Made by a program: the position numbers and the translations under genes
The notes under the pieces: model-generated
What the model saw: only the letters and a program-made list of their open reading frames with translations
Databases searched by the model: none
What the model was told of the DNA's origin: nothing
Assembly (NCBI RefSeq): GCF_900114355.1
Contig: NZ_FOSS01000001.1
Span: 707,386-771,385 of the forward strand
Length of the DNA: 64,000 nucleotides
Direction: 5' to 3'
Source: Lysobacter sp. cf310
Lineage (GTDB): Bacteria; Pseudomonadota; Gammaproteobacteria; Xanthomonadales; Xanthomonadaceae
In this document: positions 36,287-45,060 of the stretch, piece by piece
Numbering within the stretch: the stretch's first letter is position 1
How the letters are laid out: every line of letters begins with the position of its first letter

Positions 36287-37150
36287 ATGTCCCCGCAGGT
36301 GCAGTCTTTCCATCATGCCGACACCGGGACCTGGAGCTACCTGGTGGTCGATCCCGCGACCGCGCAGGCCGCGATCGTCGACCCGGTGCTCGACTACGAC
36401 GCCCGCGCCGGCCGCACCGGCGGCGCCTCCGCGCAGGCGATCCTGGACGCCGCCGAGGCCTGCGGCGCGCAGGTGCGCTGGCTGCTGGAAACGCATGCGC
36501 ATGCGGACCACCTCAGCGCCGCGCACTGGCTGAAGCAGCGCCTGCCGCAGGCGCGCATCGCGATCGGTCGGCGCATCCGCGAGGTGCAGCGCACCTTCGT
36601 TCCGGTGCTGGGCCTGGACGCCAAGGTCGAGGCCGACGGCAGCCAGTTCGATCATCTGTTCGAGGACGAGGAAGAGTTCGCGATCGGCGAGTTGCGCGCG
36701 CATACCATCGCCGTGCCCGGCCACACCCTGGACAGTCTGGCCTACCTGATCGGCGACGCCGTGTTCGTGGGCGACTCGCTGTTCATGCCCGACAGCGGCA
36801 CCGCGCGCTGCGACTTCCCCGGCGGCGACGCGGCCATGCTCTATGCCTCGATCCGGCACCTGTACGAACTGCCCGACAGCACCCGCGTCTACGTCTGCCA
36901 CGACTACGGCCCCGAAGGCCGCGCACCGCGCTGCGAGACCAGCATCGGCGAGCAGAAGCGCGCCAACATCCACCTGCGCGCCGATACCGCCGAAGCCGAG
37001 TTCGTGCGCATGCGCGAGGCGCGCGACGCGACCCTGGCGGTACCGGCGCTGATCCTGCCGGCGCTGCAGATCAACCTGCGCGCGGGCGCCCTGCCCGAGG
37101 CCGAGGACAACGGCGTACGCTACCTCAAGATTCCGCTCAACCAACTCTGA
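36287..37150 (+). CDS. MBL-fold persulfide dioxygenase-like (ETHE1-type) enzyme
   Basis: 287 residues, metallo-beta-lactamase fold. The metal site is in ETHAHADHLSA; further ligands are in AVPGHTLDS and VFVGDSLFMPDSGTARCDFP. The D-x-G-T-x-R-x-D-F-P signature separates ETHE1/Blh-type persulfide dioxygenases from glyoxalase II. It would oxidise glutathione persulfide to sulfite. It lies 7 bp before a molybdopterin-domain protein gene and upstream of molybdate transport genes; molybdenum sulfite oxidation would be a logical next step, but that is inference. Confidence 0.88.
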   Translation: MSPQVQSFHHADTGTWSYLVVDPATAQAAIVDPVLDYDARAGRTGGASAQAILDAAEACGAQVRWLLETHAHADHLSAAHWLKQRLPQARIAIGRRIREVQRTFVPVLGLDAKVEADGSQFDHLFEDEEEFAIGELRAHTIAVPGHTLDSLAYLIGDAVFVGDSLFMPDSGTARCDFPGGDAAMLYASIRHLYELPDSTRVYVCHDYGPEGRAPRCETSIGEQKRANIHLRADTAEAEFVRMREARDATLAVPALILPALQINLRAGALPEAEDNGVRYLKIPLNQL

Positions 37151-37157
37151 GGCCGCC

Positions 37158-37682
37158 ATGCATCCGACCCGCTCCCTGCTCGCGATCGCCTGCCTGAGCC
37201 TGAGCCTGTCCTTGGGCCTGGGCTTGGCCGCCGCCGCGGAGCCCGAAAAGAGCGCGCACGCGCATGCCTCCGACCCGCCGCAGCGCATGGCGCCGGTGGA
37301 CGTCGCCCTGGACGCGGCGCGCATCGCCGGCCTGCCGCGCGTGACCGCCACCGGCACCGCCCACGGCAAGACCCTGAGCTGCGAGGGCGTGTCGCTGGCG
37401 GCCTTGCTGCGCGCGTCCGGCGCGATGCCGGAAGAACCGCTGCGCGGCGCGCAGCTGGCGCGCGTGGTGGTGATCTCCGCGCGCGACGGTTACCGCGCCG
37501 CCTATTCGCTGGCCGAACTCGACCCCAGCCTGGGCGCACGCGAGGTGGTGCTGACCGACCGCTGCGACGGCGCCGCCCTGGACGCCGACGACGGCCCCTG
37601 GCGCCTGATCGCGCCGGGTGAATCGCGGCCCGCGCGCTGGGTGCGTCAGGTCGAATCGATCCGGGTGATCGATGCGCCCTAG
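37158..37682 (+). CDS. Exported molybdopterin-dependent oxidoreductase-domain protein
   Basis: 174 residues. A signal peptide (cut near AAA-AE, about residue 27) is followed by a short version of the sulfite-oxidase-type molybdopterin-binding domain. Segments such as GKTLSCEGVSLAALLRASG, VVISARDGYRAAYSLAELDP and GPWRLIAPGESRPARWVRQV match the C-terminal half of that domain. It is much shorter than a complete SUOX domain, and the usual cofactor-ligating Cys context cannot be assigned with certainty. It is probably periplasmic and may not itself hold molybdenum. It follows the MBL gene by 7 bp. Confidence 0.75.
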   Translation: MHPTRSLLAIACLSLSLSLGLGLAAAAEPEKSAHAHASDPPQRMAPVDVALDAARIAGLPRVTATGTAHGKTLSCEGVSLAALLRASGAMPEEPLRGAQLARVVVISARDGYRAAYSLAELDPSLGAREVVLTDRCDGAALDADDGPWRLIAPGESRPARWVRQVESIRVIDAP

Positions 37683-37772
37683 AGCGAGAAGTGAGCGTGG
37701 AGGAGTGAGGAGCGAGTAAGTGCAATGCTTGCTTACGCTCACTCCTCACTCCTCCACGCTCACCCCTCGCTT
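37683..37772. repeat. Long palindromic repeat, GAGAAGTGAGCG family
   Basis: The arm at about 37684-37720 (GCGAGAAGTGAGCGTGGAGG, then AGTGAGGAGCGAGTAAG) is nearly the reverse complement of 37728-37771 (CTTGCTTACGCTCACTCC, then TCACTCCTCCACGCTCACCC). The hairpin would have ~35 bp with a ~7-nt loop. It separates the molybdopterin-domain gene from modA and could attenuate read-through. Confidence 0.8.
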
Positions 37773-37812
37773 TTCGCGTTACGCTGCTGCCATCGTCCAT
37801 CGGAGTTCCGCC

Positions 37813-38601
37813 ATGCTGCTGACGCGTCGTCGCTGGCTCAGCGCGCTGTGCGTGCTGTCCTTGTCCTGGTCCGGCGCCATGGCCGCGCCGCCCAAGCCCG
37901 CACCGATCACGGTGTTCGCCGCCGCCAGCCTGAAGGAATCGCTGGACAAGGCCGCGGTCGCCTACGAGGCCGCGACCGGCCAGCCGGTGCGGGTGTCGTA
38001 TGCCGCCAGTTCGGCCTTGGCGCGGCAGATAGAACAGGGTGCGCCCGCCGACGTGTTTCTGTCCGCCGACCTGGACTGGATGGACTACCTGCAGCAGCGC
38101 AATCGCATCGACGTAGGCAGCCGCCGCAACCTGCTCGGCAACACCCTGGTGCTGATCGCGCCCAAGACCAGCCAGGCCCAGCCGCTGACGCTGAAGCCCG
38201 GCGTCGATCTGCGTCCGCTGATCGGCGACGGTCGCCTGGCCCTGGCAATGACCGAAAGCGTGCCGGCCGGCAAGTACGCGCGCGCCGCGTTCGAATCGCT
38301 GGGCGTGTGGACGCAGTTGCAACCCCATGTGGTCGAAGCCGAGAACGTGCGTGCAGCGCTGATGCTGGTCGCGCGCGGCGAGGCGCCGCTGGGCGTGGTG
38401 TACGGCAGCGATGCGCGCGTCGAACGGGACGTGCGCGTGCTCGCGACCTTCCCCGCCGATACCCATCCGACGATCATCTATCCGGTCGCGCGCATTCGCG
38501 CGAGCCACCATCCGCAGGCGGCCGCGTTCATGCGCTGGCTGGCGACGTCGGCGCCTGCGGCGAGCTTGTTCCGCCGCGCCGGTTTCAGCCTGCTGAAGTA
38601 A
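37813..38601 (+). CDS. modA: Molybdate ABC transporter, periplasmic binding protein
   Basis: 262 residues. A signal peptide (about residues 1-24, with RRRW near the start) precedes the two-lobed binding fold. The oxyanion-binding serines lie in [14 protein letters not shown] and [14 protein letters not shown], as in Mod[30 protein letters not shown] and LGVVYGSDA are further family segments. It delivers molybdate (or tungstate) to ModBC. The ATG at 37813 follows GGAGT. modB starts 13 bp after its stop. Confidence 0.95.
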   Translation: MLLTRRRWLSALCVLSLSWSGAMAAPPKPAPITVFAAASLKESLDKAAVAYEAATGQPVRVSYAASSALARQIEQGAPADVFLSADLDWMDYLQQRNRIDVGSRRNLLGNTLVLIAPKTSQAQPLTLKPGVDLRPLIGDGRLALAMTESVPAGKYARAAFESLGVWTQLQPHVVEAENVRAALMLVARGEAPLGVVYGSDARVERDVRVLATFPADTHPTIIYPVARIRASHHPQAAAFMRWLATSAPAASLFRRAGFSLLK

Positions 38602-38614
38602 GCGCGAACGGCGC

Positions 38615-39307
38615 ATGTTCGATTTCAGCCCGGCCGAACTGACCGCGATCGCGCTCAGCCTCAAGGTCGCCAGCGTGGCGGTGTTGTGCAGTCTGCCGCT
38701 GGGCGTGGCGATGGGCTGGCTGCTCGCGCGCAAGAACTTCCCGGGCAAGCTGCTGTTCGACGCGCTGCTGTATCTGCCGCTGGTGCTGCCGCCGGTGGTC
38801 ACCGGCTATGTGCTGCTGATCCTGTTCGGCAACCAGGGGCCGATCGGCCGCTTCCTGTCCGACAGCTTCGGCCTGAGCTTCGCGTTCCGCTGGACCGGCG
38901 CCGCGCTGGCCTGCGCGATCATGGGCTTTCCGCTGATGGTGCGCGCGATCCGGCTGTCGATCGAAGCCGTGGACCAGCGCCTGGAGCAGGCCGCGGCCAC
39001 CCTGGGTGCGAATCCGTGGCGGGTGTTCTTCGGCATGACCCTGCCGCTGGCGCTACCCGGCGTGATCGCCGGCGCAGTGCTGGCCTTCGCCAAGGCGCTG
39101 GGCGAGTTCGGCGCCACCATCACCTTCGTGTCGAACATCCCCGGCGAGACCCAGACCCTGTCCTCGGCGATCTACGGCATGTTGCAGGTGCCCGGCGCCG
39201 AGTCCGGCCTGTGGCGGCTGACCGTGGTCGCGGTCGCGATCTCGTTCGGCGCGGTGCTGTTGTCGGAATGGCTGGTGCAGCGCCAGCGTCGCGAGCGCGC
39301 CGCGTGA
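38615..39307 (+). CDS. modB: Molybdate ABC transporter, permease
   Basis: 230 residues with five or six membrane helices. It is the channel subunit. The EAA-type coupling motif reads LEQAAATLGANPWRVFFGMT. The N-terminal LTAIALSLKVASVAV and the late ALGEFGATITFVSNIPGETQ segment are characteristic of ModB. It overlaps modC by 4 bp, a sign of translational coupling. Confidence 0.96.
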   Translation: MFDFSPAELTAIALSLKVASVAVLCSLPLGVAMGWLLARKNFPGKLLFDALLYLPLVLPPVVTGYVLLILFGNQGPIGRFLSDSFGLSFAFRWTGAALACAIMGFPLMVRAIRLSIEAVDQRLEQAAATLGANPWRVFFGMTLPLALPGVIAGAVLAFAKALGEFGATITFVSNIPGETQTLSSAIYGMLQVPGAESGLWRLTVVAVAISFGAVLLSEWLVQRQRRERAA

Positions 39308-39939
39308 GCGCGACGCCACTGCACGTGCTGGATTTCACGCTACGCCGGGGCGTGTTCGAGCGCAGCGTGAGCATCCGCAGCCAACAGCGCGTGATCGCCC
39401 TGGTCGGCGATTCGGGCGCGGGCAAGACCTCGCTGCTGCACGCCATCGCCGGCCTGCTGCGGCCGCAGCGCGGCCGCATCGAGATCGGCGGGCGCTGCCT
39501 GTTCGATGCCCAGGCCGGCATAGACCTGCCCGCGCATCGGCGCCGGATCGGCTACGTGTTCCAGGACGCGCGCCTGTTCCCGCATCTGGATGTGCGCCGC
39601 AACCTGCTCTATGGGCTGCGCGGCGAGGCGCGCGTCGCCCCGCGCTTCCAGCTGCAGGCGATCGTCGAACTGCTGGGCATAGGCGCGTTGCTGCCGCGCT
39701 CCACCGCCGGACTGTCCGGCGGCGAGATGCAACGCGTGGCCCTGGGCCGCGCGCTGCTGTCGCAGCCGCAGATTCTGCTGCTGGACGAACCGCTGTCGAT
39801 GCTGGACATGAACCGTCGCGACGAATTGCTGCCTTACCTGCAGCGCGTGCGCGACGAGGTCGCCCTGCCGATGATCTACGTCAGCCACTACCCCGACGAA
39901 GTGCGCCGCATCGCCGACGAAGTCCACATCGTCGGCTAA
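39304..39939 (+). CDS. modC: Molybdate ABC transporter ATPase lacking the TOBE domain
   Basis: 211 residues. It drives molybdate import. Walker A is GDSGAGKT (35-42), the Q-loop is in YVFQDARLFPHL, the signature is LSGGEMQRVALGRALL, Walker B is ILLLDEPLSML, and the H-loop is in YVSHYPDE. It stops just after the nucleotide-binding domain. Typical ModC is ~350 residues with a C-terminal TOBE domain that senses molybdate. The start is GTG at 39304, overlapping the modB stop. The reading frame ends cleanly and the downstream 33 bp hold no remnant, so the short form looks genuine. Confidence 0.92.
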   Translation: MSATPLHVLDFTLRRGVFERSVSIRSQQRVIALVGDSGAGKTSLLHAIAGLLRPQRGRIEIGGRCLFDAQAGIDLPAHRRRIGYVFQDARLFPHLDVRRNLLYGLRGEARVAPRFQLQAIVELLGIGALLPRSTAGLSGGEMQRVALGRALLSQPQILLLDEPLSMLDMNRRDELLPYLQRVRDEVALPMIYVSHYPDEVRRIADEVHIVG

Positions 39940-39972
39940 GCCGCTTCGACGCGCGTCGCTACGCGGCCGCGA

Positions 39973-41655
39973 TCATTCGTCCGTCACCTGGATCGGATCC
40001 AGGGCGACCGTCGCCGCGTCGAACGGCGCCGCCGCGGTCGGACCGGACGTGGCGGCGAAATCGACCGGCACCTGCACCCACGAGGCCACCGGCCGGCCGT
40101 CCTGGGTCGCGGGCTGGAAGCGCCACTTGCGCGCGGCCTCGACGGTGCTGGCATCGAGCTCGGCATCGCCCGAGCTTTGCGCCAGCCGAACCTGCTGCGC
40201 GCCGCCATCGCTGCCGACCTGGATTTCCAGCAGCACGCGCCCGTTGACCTTGCGGCCCTTCGGGTACGGCGGCGGCGACAGCGCGCCATAGGCCGCGGCG
40301 GTCAGCTCGATGGTCTGCGCGCGCGGGTTGGCGACCGGCGTCGGCGCGGGCTTGGCCGCGGGCCGCGGTTCGGCCATCGGTCGCGGCTGGACCACGGGCC
40401 GCGCGTCTGCCGCGGCGCTCACGGTCACCGTCATGTCGATGCCTTGCAGCACTTCGGCGTTGCTCGATCCGCGCACGCTGCCGATGCTGATGCGCGCCGG
40501 TTGCCCGTTGCGCACCGTCAAGCGCGGTTGTCCGACAGGCTTGCCGTCGCGTTGCAGCGAGGCCACCAGCAGCGACTGCCCTTCGCCCAGCGGGGATACC
40601 CGGCCCTGCAGCGACCACGTCGAACCGCCTTCTTCGCCGCTCACGCCGAAGGATTCGCCGTAGCGTTCGAGCACACGGAAGCTGCTGGGGTCGCCGCCGT
40701 CCAGGCTCACCTCGAACTTCAGCAGGGCATAGCCGTCGGGCAACGCGGCCGCGGCGGCCGGCGCGCGTTGCGGCTGCGCCGACCAGGCGGCCGCGCCGGT
40801 GGCTGCCGCCAGCAGAGCCACCAGGGCGCCGCCCGAGATCCAGCGCTTCGACGATACGTTGGCGTGCTTGAGCATTTCGATTCTCTCCTTGAGCGGATGG
40901 CTGTGGCCCCAATGGCAGCCCAGGGGCACGGGGCGCGAGGCCAGCTGGGTCTTGAGCATGGCTTCGCCATAGGCGCGACGCGCCTGCGGGTGGCGGCGAA
41001 TCACGCGTTGATCGCAGGACAGTTCCTGGTCGTGGCGGTAATGGCGCACGGCGTAGTGCAGCAGCGGGTTGAACCAGTAGACGCAGCGCAGCGCAGCGAC
41101 CGCCGCGTTGAGCGCCAGGTCGCCGCGCGCGATGTGCTCGCGCTCGTGGGCACGCATCAGCGCCTGCTGTTCGACGCTGTAGCGCCGCTCGAAATCCTCT
41201 GGCACGACGATGATCGGCCGCAGCAAACCGATCGCCGCCGGCAGACCGGCCACCGCATCGGCCTGGCGCAGTCCGTCGGCGCGCGGGCGCAGCACGCCCA
41301 GCGCGCGTACGAAACGGCGCTGCTGCCAAGCCAGCGCGGCCAGGGCCAACAGCGCGCCGGCCAGCCAGATCGCCAGGGCCGTGTCGGCCGGCGCGATGCC
41401 GGGCGCCTGCGGCGCGGCCACCGTCAACGGGGCCTGGACCATGGCCTGCACCGGCAAGGCCAGCGGCATGCGCGCGGGCGCGGCCGGCAACAGCACCGCC
41501 ACGACCGCCGCCGGCACCAGCGCCCACAGCGCGTACGCGGCGGCCGCGCCGAAGCCGCGCCGCAGCGGGCGCCGCAACAGCAGCACCACGGCGATCGCGA
41601 AACTGCTCGCCAGTGCGGTTTCCCACAGGACGGCGGCGATATCAACGCTGCTCAT
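39973..41655 (-). CDS. BlaR1/MecR1-type M56 metallopeptidase with a C-terminal TonB-like domain
   Basis: 560 residues. N-terminal membrane helices surround a cytoplasmic zinc peptidase with HEREH (170-174). A further helix (about residues 271-290) leads to a periplasmic part with a Pro-rich linker. The end is a TonB C-terminal-like domain (GRVLLEIQVGSDGGAQQVRL, DASTVEAARKWRFQPA). Classic BlaR1 has a penicillin-binding sensor there instead. It probably senses an envelope signal and inactivates the BlaI-type repressor encoded just upstream, whose gene it overlaps by 14 bp. Its start ATG is at 41655. Confidence 0.9.
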   Translation of the reverse strand: MSSVDIAAVLWETALASSFAIAVVLLLRRPLRRGFGAAAAYALWALVPAAVVAVLLPAAPARMPLALPVQAMVQAPLTVAAPQAPGIAPADTALAIWLAGALLALAALAWQQRRFVRALGVLRPRADGLRQADAVAGLPAAIGLLRPIIVVPEDFERRYSVEQQALMRAHEREHIARGDLALNAAVAALRCVYWFNPLLHYAVRHYRHDQELSCDQRVIRRHPQARRAYGEAMLKTQLASRPVPLGCHWGHSHPLKERIEMLKHANVSSKRWISGGALVALLAAATGAAAWSAQPQRAPAAAAALPDGYALLKFEVSLDGGDPSSFRVLERYGESFGVSGEEGGSTWSLQGRVSPLGEGQSLLVASLQRDGKPVGQPRLTVRNGQPARISIGSVRGSSNAEVLQGIDMTVTVSAAADARPVVQPRPMAEPRPAAKPAPTPVANPRAQTIELTAAAYGALSPPPYPKGRKVNGRVLLEIQVGSDGGAQQVRLAQSSGDAELDASTVEAARKWRFQPATQDGRPVASWVQVPVDFAATSGPTAAAPFDAATVALDPIQVTDE

Positions 41656-42013
41656 CGTCGAGCTCCTCCAGCAACTTGCGCAGTTCGGCGATGTCCTTGC
41701 GGCTGAGCTTGCGCTGCTCGCTGAAGTGCGCGACCAGCGGCGCGACCCGGCCGTCGAACAGACGCTGCAACAGACCCTGGCTCTCCTCCAGCACCCAGTC
41801 CTCGCGCTTGAGCACCGGCGCGTAGAGATAGCGCCGGCCCTGCTTCTCGGCGCGCACGGCGCCTTTGTTCAAGAGCCGGTTGAGCAGGGTCTTGATGGTC
41901 GCCTCCTGCCAGTCCTGGCGCTGGGCCAGGGCCGCGACCACGTCCTCGGCGGCGAGCGGATGCTCGCGCCAGAGCACGTCCATCACCACCGATTCGGCTT
42001 CGCTGATCTGCAT
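41642..42013 (-). CDS. BlaI/MecI/CopY-family transcriptional repressor
   Basis: 123 residues. A winged helix-turn-helix (about residues 5-70: SEAESVVMDVLWREHPLAAE, WQEATIKTLLNRLLNKGAV) is followed by a helical dimerisation domain. These repressors dimerise on dyad operators and are cut or released by their M56 partner. Two dyads lie directly upstream, the nearest only 3 bp from the ATG. No Shine-Dalgarno sequence is visible, so the mRNA may be leaderless. It should repress its own operon and perhaps other loci. Confidence 0.93.
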   Translation of the reverse strand: MQISEAESVVMDVLWREHPLAAEDVVAALAQRQDWQEATIKTLLNRLLNKGAVRAEKQGRRYLYAPVLKREDWVLEESQGLLQRLFDGRVAPLVAHFSEQRKLSRKDIAELRKLLEELDDEQR

Positions 42014-42016
42014 CGT

Positions 42017-42052
42017 TTACATCCGTAATTTTTCTTGAGATTACACCCGTAA
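42017..42052. promoter_or_regulatory. Paired BlaI-type operators
   Basis: Two dyads, TTACATCCGTAA (42017-42028) and TTACACCCGTAA (42041-42052), start 24 bp apart and follow the pattern TTAC-N4-GTAA. They lie between the divergent BlaI-type and CoA-transferase genes, so both could be regulated. BlaI-family operators have the related form TACA-N-TGTA. Confidence 0.7.
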
Positions 42053-42098
42053 TCGAAGTTGTCAAGCCGGCCACCGCGGCGATGCGATACTCCGGGCC

Positions 42099-44036
42099 AT
42101 GACCGCACCCGCCCATTACGAACGCCTCGACGACGCCGTCGATTTTCTCTACGCCCGCATCCAGGGCCCGCTGCATCTGGGCGCGCCCCTGGGCCTGGGC
42201 AAGCCGCACCGCTTGTTGAACGCGATCTACGCGCGCGCCGAAGCCGACCCCTCGCGGCCGCTGCATCTGTACACCGCGCTGTCGCTGGATCCGCCCGGCG
42301 CCGGCCAAGGCCTGGAGGGCCGCTTCATCGGCCCGTTCGCGAGCCGCCACTTCGGCGACGACTTTCCGCGCCTGAGCTATGTGCGCGCGCTCAAGCGCGA
42401 CGCCTTGCCCGCGCATATCGAGATCGAGGAGTTCTATCTGCAGTCCGGCGCGCTGCTGCATTCGCCGCCGGCGCAGCAACGCTACGCCAGCCTCAACTAC
42501 ACCCACGTCGCGCGCGCGCTGGCCGACCGCGGCGTCAACGCGATCGTGCAGAAGGTCGCGCGCCGCGACGGCGACAGCCGCCTGTCGCTGTCGTGCAACA
42601 CCGACCTGACCCAGGACGCGGTGGATGCGATCGTCGCGCGCGGCCTGCCGCGGCCGCTGCTGATCGCCGAGGTCGACCCGGAACTGCCCTGGCTGGGCGG
42701 CAGCGCCACCGTCGCCGAGGACTACTTCGACGTGGTGCTGACCCCGCCCGGCCCGCATCCCAGGCTGTTCGGCCTGCCGCGCCAGCCGGTCACCGACGCC
42801 GACTACGCGATCGGCTTCTACGCCAGCACCCTGGTGCGCGACGGCGGCACCCTGCAGATCGGCATCGGCGCGCTCGCCGACGCGCTCTGCCACGCGCTGG
42901 CGCTGCGCCACGCCGACAACGCCGGCTACCGGCGCGTGCTGGCCGCGCTGGATCCGGCCCTGGCCGCGCGCGCCGATCTGGCTCCGTTCGCGATCGGCCT
43001 GTACGGCTGCAGCGAGATGATCAACGAGGGCTTCCGGCGCCTGGTCGAGGTCGGCGTGATCCGACGCAAGGTGGTCGACGACGAAGCGCTGATGCTCCGC
43101 CTCGCCGACGGCAGCGCCGACGAGGCCGACCGTGCCGCGCTGGAACGCGACGGCGAATACCTGCACGGCGGCTTCTATCTGGGCTCGCCCGAGTTCTACG
43201 ACTGGCTGCGCCGGCTGCCCGACGAGCAGCGCCGCGGCATCGGCATGCGCCGGATCAGCGAGGTCAACGAGCTCTACGGCGGTCACGAGGCGCTGGAGCG
43301 CCTGCAACGCCGCGATGCGCGCTTCTTCAACACCTGCATGATGGCGACCGCGCTGGGCGCGGCGGTGTCCGACGGGCTCGCCGACGGCCGTGTGGTCTCG
43401 GGCGTGGGCGGCCAGTACAACTTCGTCGCCATGGCGCACGCGCTGCCCGATGCGCGCTCGGTGCTGATGCTGCGCGCGACCCGCGAGGCCGGCGGCCAGG
43501 TCAGCTCGAATATCGTCTGGAACTACGGCCACACCACCATCCCGCGCCACTTGCGCGATATCTACATCAGCGAGTACGGCATCGCCGACCTGCGCGGCCG
43601 CGCCGACGAGGACTGCGTGCTGGCCATGGCCGCGATCGCCGACGCGCGCTACCGCGGCGGTCTGCTCGACACCGCGCGCCGCGAGGGCAAGCTGCGCGCC
43701 GATTACGCCATGGCCGCGCCGGCGCGGCACAACACGCCCGAGCACCTGCGCGCGGCGCTGGCGCCGCTGCGCCGCGACGGCCTGCTGCCCGACTATCCGC
43801 TGGGCAGCGATTTCAGCGCGGTCGAACAGCGCCTGGTGCGTGCGTTGGGCTGGCTCAAAACCGCCACCGCCAGCCGTAGCGGCAAGCTGGCCACGATCGC
43901 GCGCGCCTTGACCGGCGCGCGCAGCGACGACGCCGAGGCGCTGGCGCGCATGGACCTGGCCGCGCCCTCGGGCCTGGGCGAACGCCTGCTGGCACGGCTG
44001 CTGGCGCTGGGCCTGCGCGAGACGCGCGCGCCCTGA
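42099..44036 (+). CDS. Acetyl-CoA hydrolase/transferase family protein
   Basis: 645 residues. The C-terminal two-thirds carry the family I CoA-transferase fold, with FNTCMMATALGAAVSDGLAD, VVSGVGGQYNFVAMAHALPD and SSNIVWNYGHTTIPRHLRDI. The catalytic Glu is probably in the ISEVNELYGG or YGCSEMINEGF region. An N-terminal domain (from YARIQGPLHLGAPLGLGKPH) completes the subunit. It exchanges or hydrolyses CoA on short acyl-CoAs such as acetyl- or succinyl-CoA; the exact reaction is unknown. A ~75-residue C-terminal extension goes past the fold. It is divergent from the BlaI-type gene. Confidence 0.88.
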   Translation: MTAPAHYERLDDAVDFLYARIQGPLHLGAPLGLGKPHRLLNAIYARAEADPSRPLHLYTALSLDPPGAGQGLEGRFIGPFASRHFGDDFPRLSYVRALKRDALPAHIEIEEFYLQSGALLHSPPAQQRYASLNYTHVARALADRGVNAIVQKVARRDGDSRLSLSCNTDLTQDAVDAIVARGLPRPLLIAEVDPELPWLGGSATVAEDYFDVVLTPPGPHPRLFGLPRQPVTDADYAIGFYASTLVRDGGTLQIGIGALADALCHALALRHADNAGYRRVLAALDPALAARADLAPFAIGLYGCSEMINEGFRRLVEVGVIRRKVVDDEALMLRLADGSADEADRAALERDGEYLHGGFYLGSPEFYDWLRRLPDEQRRGIGMRRISEVNELYGGHEALERLQRRDARFFNTCMMATALGAAVSDGLADGRVVSGVGGQYNFVAMAHALPDARSVLMLRATREAGGQVSSNIVWNYGHTTIPRHLRDIYISEYGIADLRGRADEDCVLAMAAIADARYRGGLLDTARREGKLRADYAMAAPARHNTPEHLRAALAPLRRDGLLPDYPLGSDFSAVEQRLVRALGWLKTATASRSGKLATIARALTGARSDDAEALARMDLAAPSGLGERLLARLLALGLRETRAP

Positions 44037-44195
44037 GCGGTCGGGCGCACGCCAGGGAACGCATGCCGGCGCTGGTCGTGGCGGGCGCGGCCAGGGTCGG
44101 CTTCGCGATCGCGGCTGCCGCCGCTCGCACAGGAAGCGGGGGCGGACGCCGCATATACTTCGGTCACTGACCGTGTTTCAGGGAGCGCCTCGCGG

Positions 44196-44888
44196 ATGTC
44201 GTCGGATAACGTCTACAAGCATTTCTACCGCACCATGCGCCTGGGCGCGGCCGAGCTCAGCGACGACGGCGGGCCGTTCGGCTTCGACATCACCACCGCG
44301 CTGGAATTCGACTATCTGATCGAACGCTACCAGTGCGACGCCATCATCGAGACCGGCTCCAACGTCGGCGACACCACCGAGTATCTGGCGCGCGCCTACC
44401 CGCACCTCAACATCGTCACTTGCGACGTGGTCGACCGCTACGTCGATCTGGTCAAGCGCCGGGTCGGCTTCATGCCGCATACGCACGTGGAGAAGCTGGA
44501 CTCGCCGGAGCTGATCGCCAAGTTCCGCGACCAGTTCCGCTGCCCGCTGTATTACCTGGACGCGCATTGGTACGACGCCTGGCCGCTGGAACACGAGCTG
44601 TCGCTGATCGAGAACGGCGTGGTCTGCGTGGACGACTTCAACATCGGTCATCCGCGCTTCGGCTTCGACAGCTACGACGGCGTGGAATGCGGCCCGCAGA
44701 TGCTCAGCCGCTTCGTCGACAAGATCCCGGCCTACTACACCAACAACCCCGACGCGCAACACGAACTGCCCTGCCTGCAGCCCGGGCGCCGCGGCGGCAA
44801 GGCCTATTTCGGGATCGGCCAGCAGCACGACCATCTGCGCCACCATCGTTACTTCAAGCGCTACGACACGCCGCGACCGGCGGCCTGA
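44196..44888 (+). CDS. Methyltransferase-like protein of unknown substrate
   Basis: 230 residues. A Rossmann-like AdoMet motif I can be seen in DAIIETGSNVGDTTEYLA, with an acidic end of strand 2 in LNIVTCDVVDRY. The segment YLDAHWYDAWPLEHEL and the VCVDDFNIGHPRFGFD segment resemble class I methyltransferases found near glycan or capsule genes. Several His and Asp could bind a metal. No neighbour gives a pathway. It is cytoplasmic. The 159-bp gap upstream shows no distinct feature. Confidence 0.65.
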   Translation: MSSDNVYKHFYRTMRLGAAELSDDGGPFGFDITTALEFDYLIERYQCDAIIETGSNVGDTTEYLARAYPHLNIVTCDVVDRYVDLVKRRVGFMPHTHVEKLDSPELIAKFRDQFRCPLYYLDAHWYDAWPLEHELSLIENGVVCVDDFNIGHPRFGFDSYDGVECGPQMLSRFVDKIPAYYTNNPDAQHELPCLQPGRRGGKAYFGIGQQHDHLRHHRYFKRYDTPRPAA

Positions 44889-45060
44889 GGCGACACACCG
44901 GGCGCCGCCGTCCACGCCACCCGGAATCACGCTCGCGTTCATCCGGCGCGCGCGATCATGAGCGGGTCGGCCGCCGAAACTCGGCGCCGGCCGCGCGGTC
45001 CAATCCCGTGCCGACCGCCGCGCGGGCGCCGGCCGCAACCGTAACCAGGACGAGCAAGGC

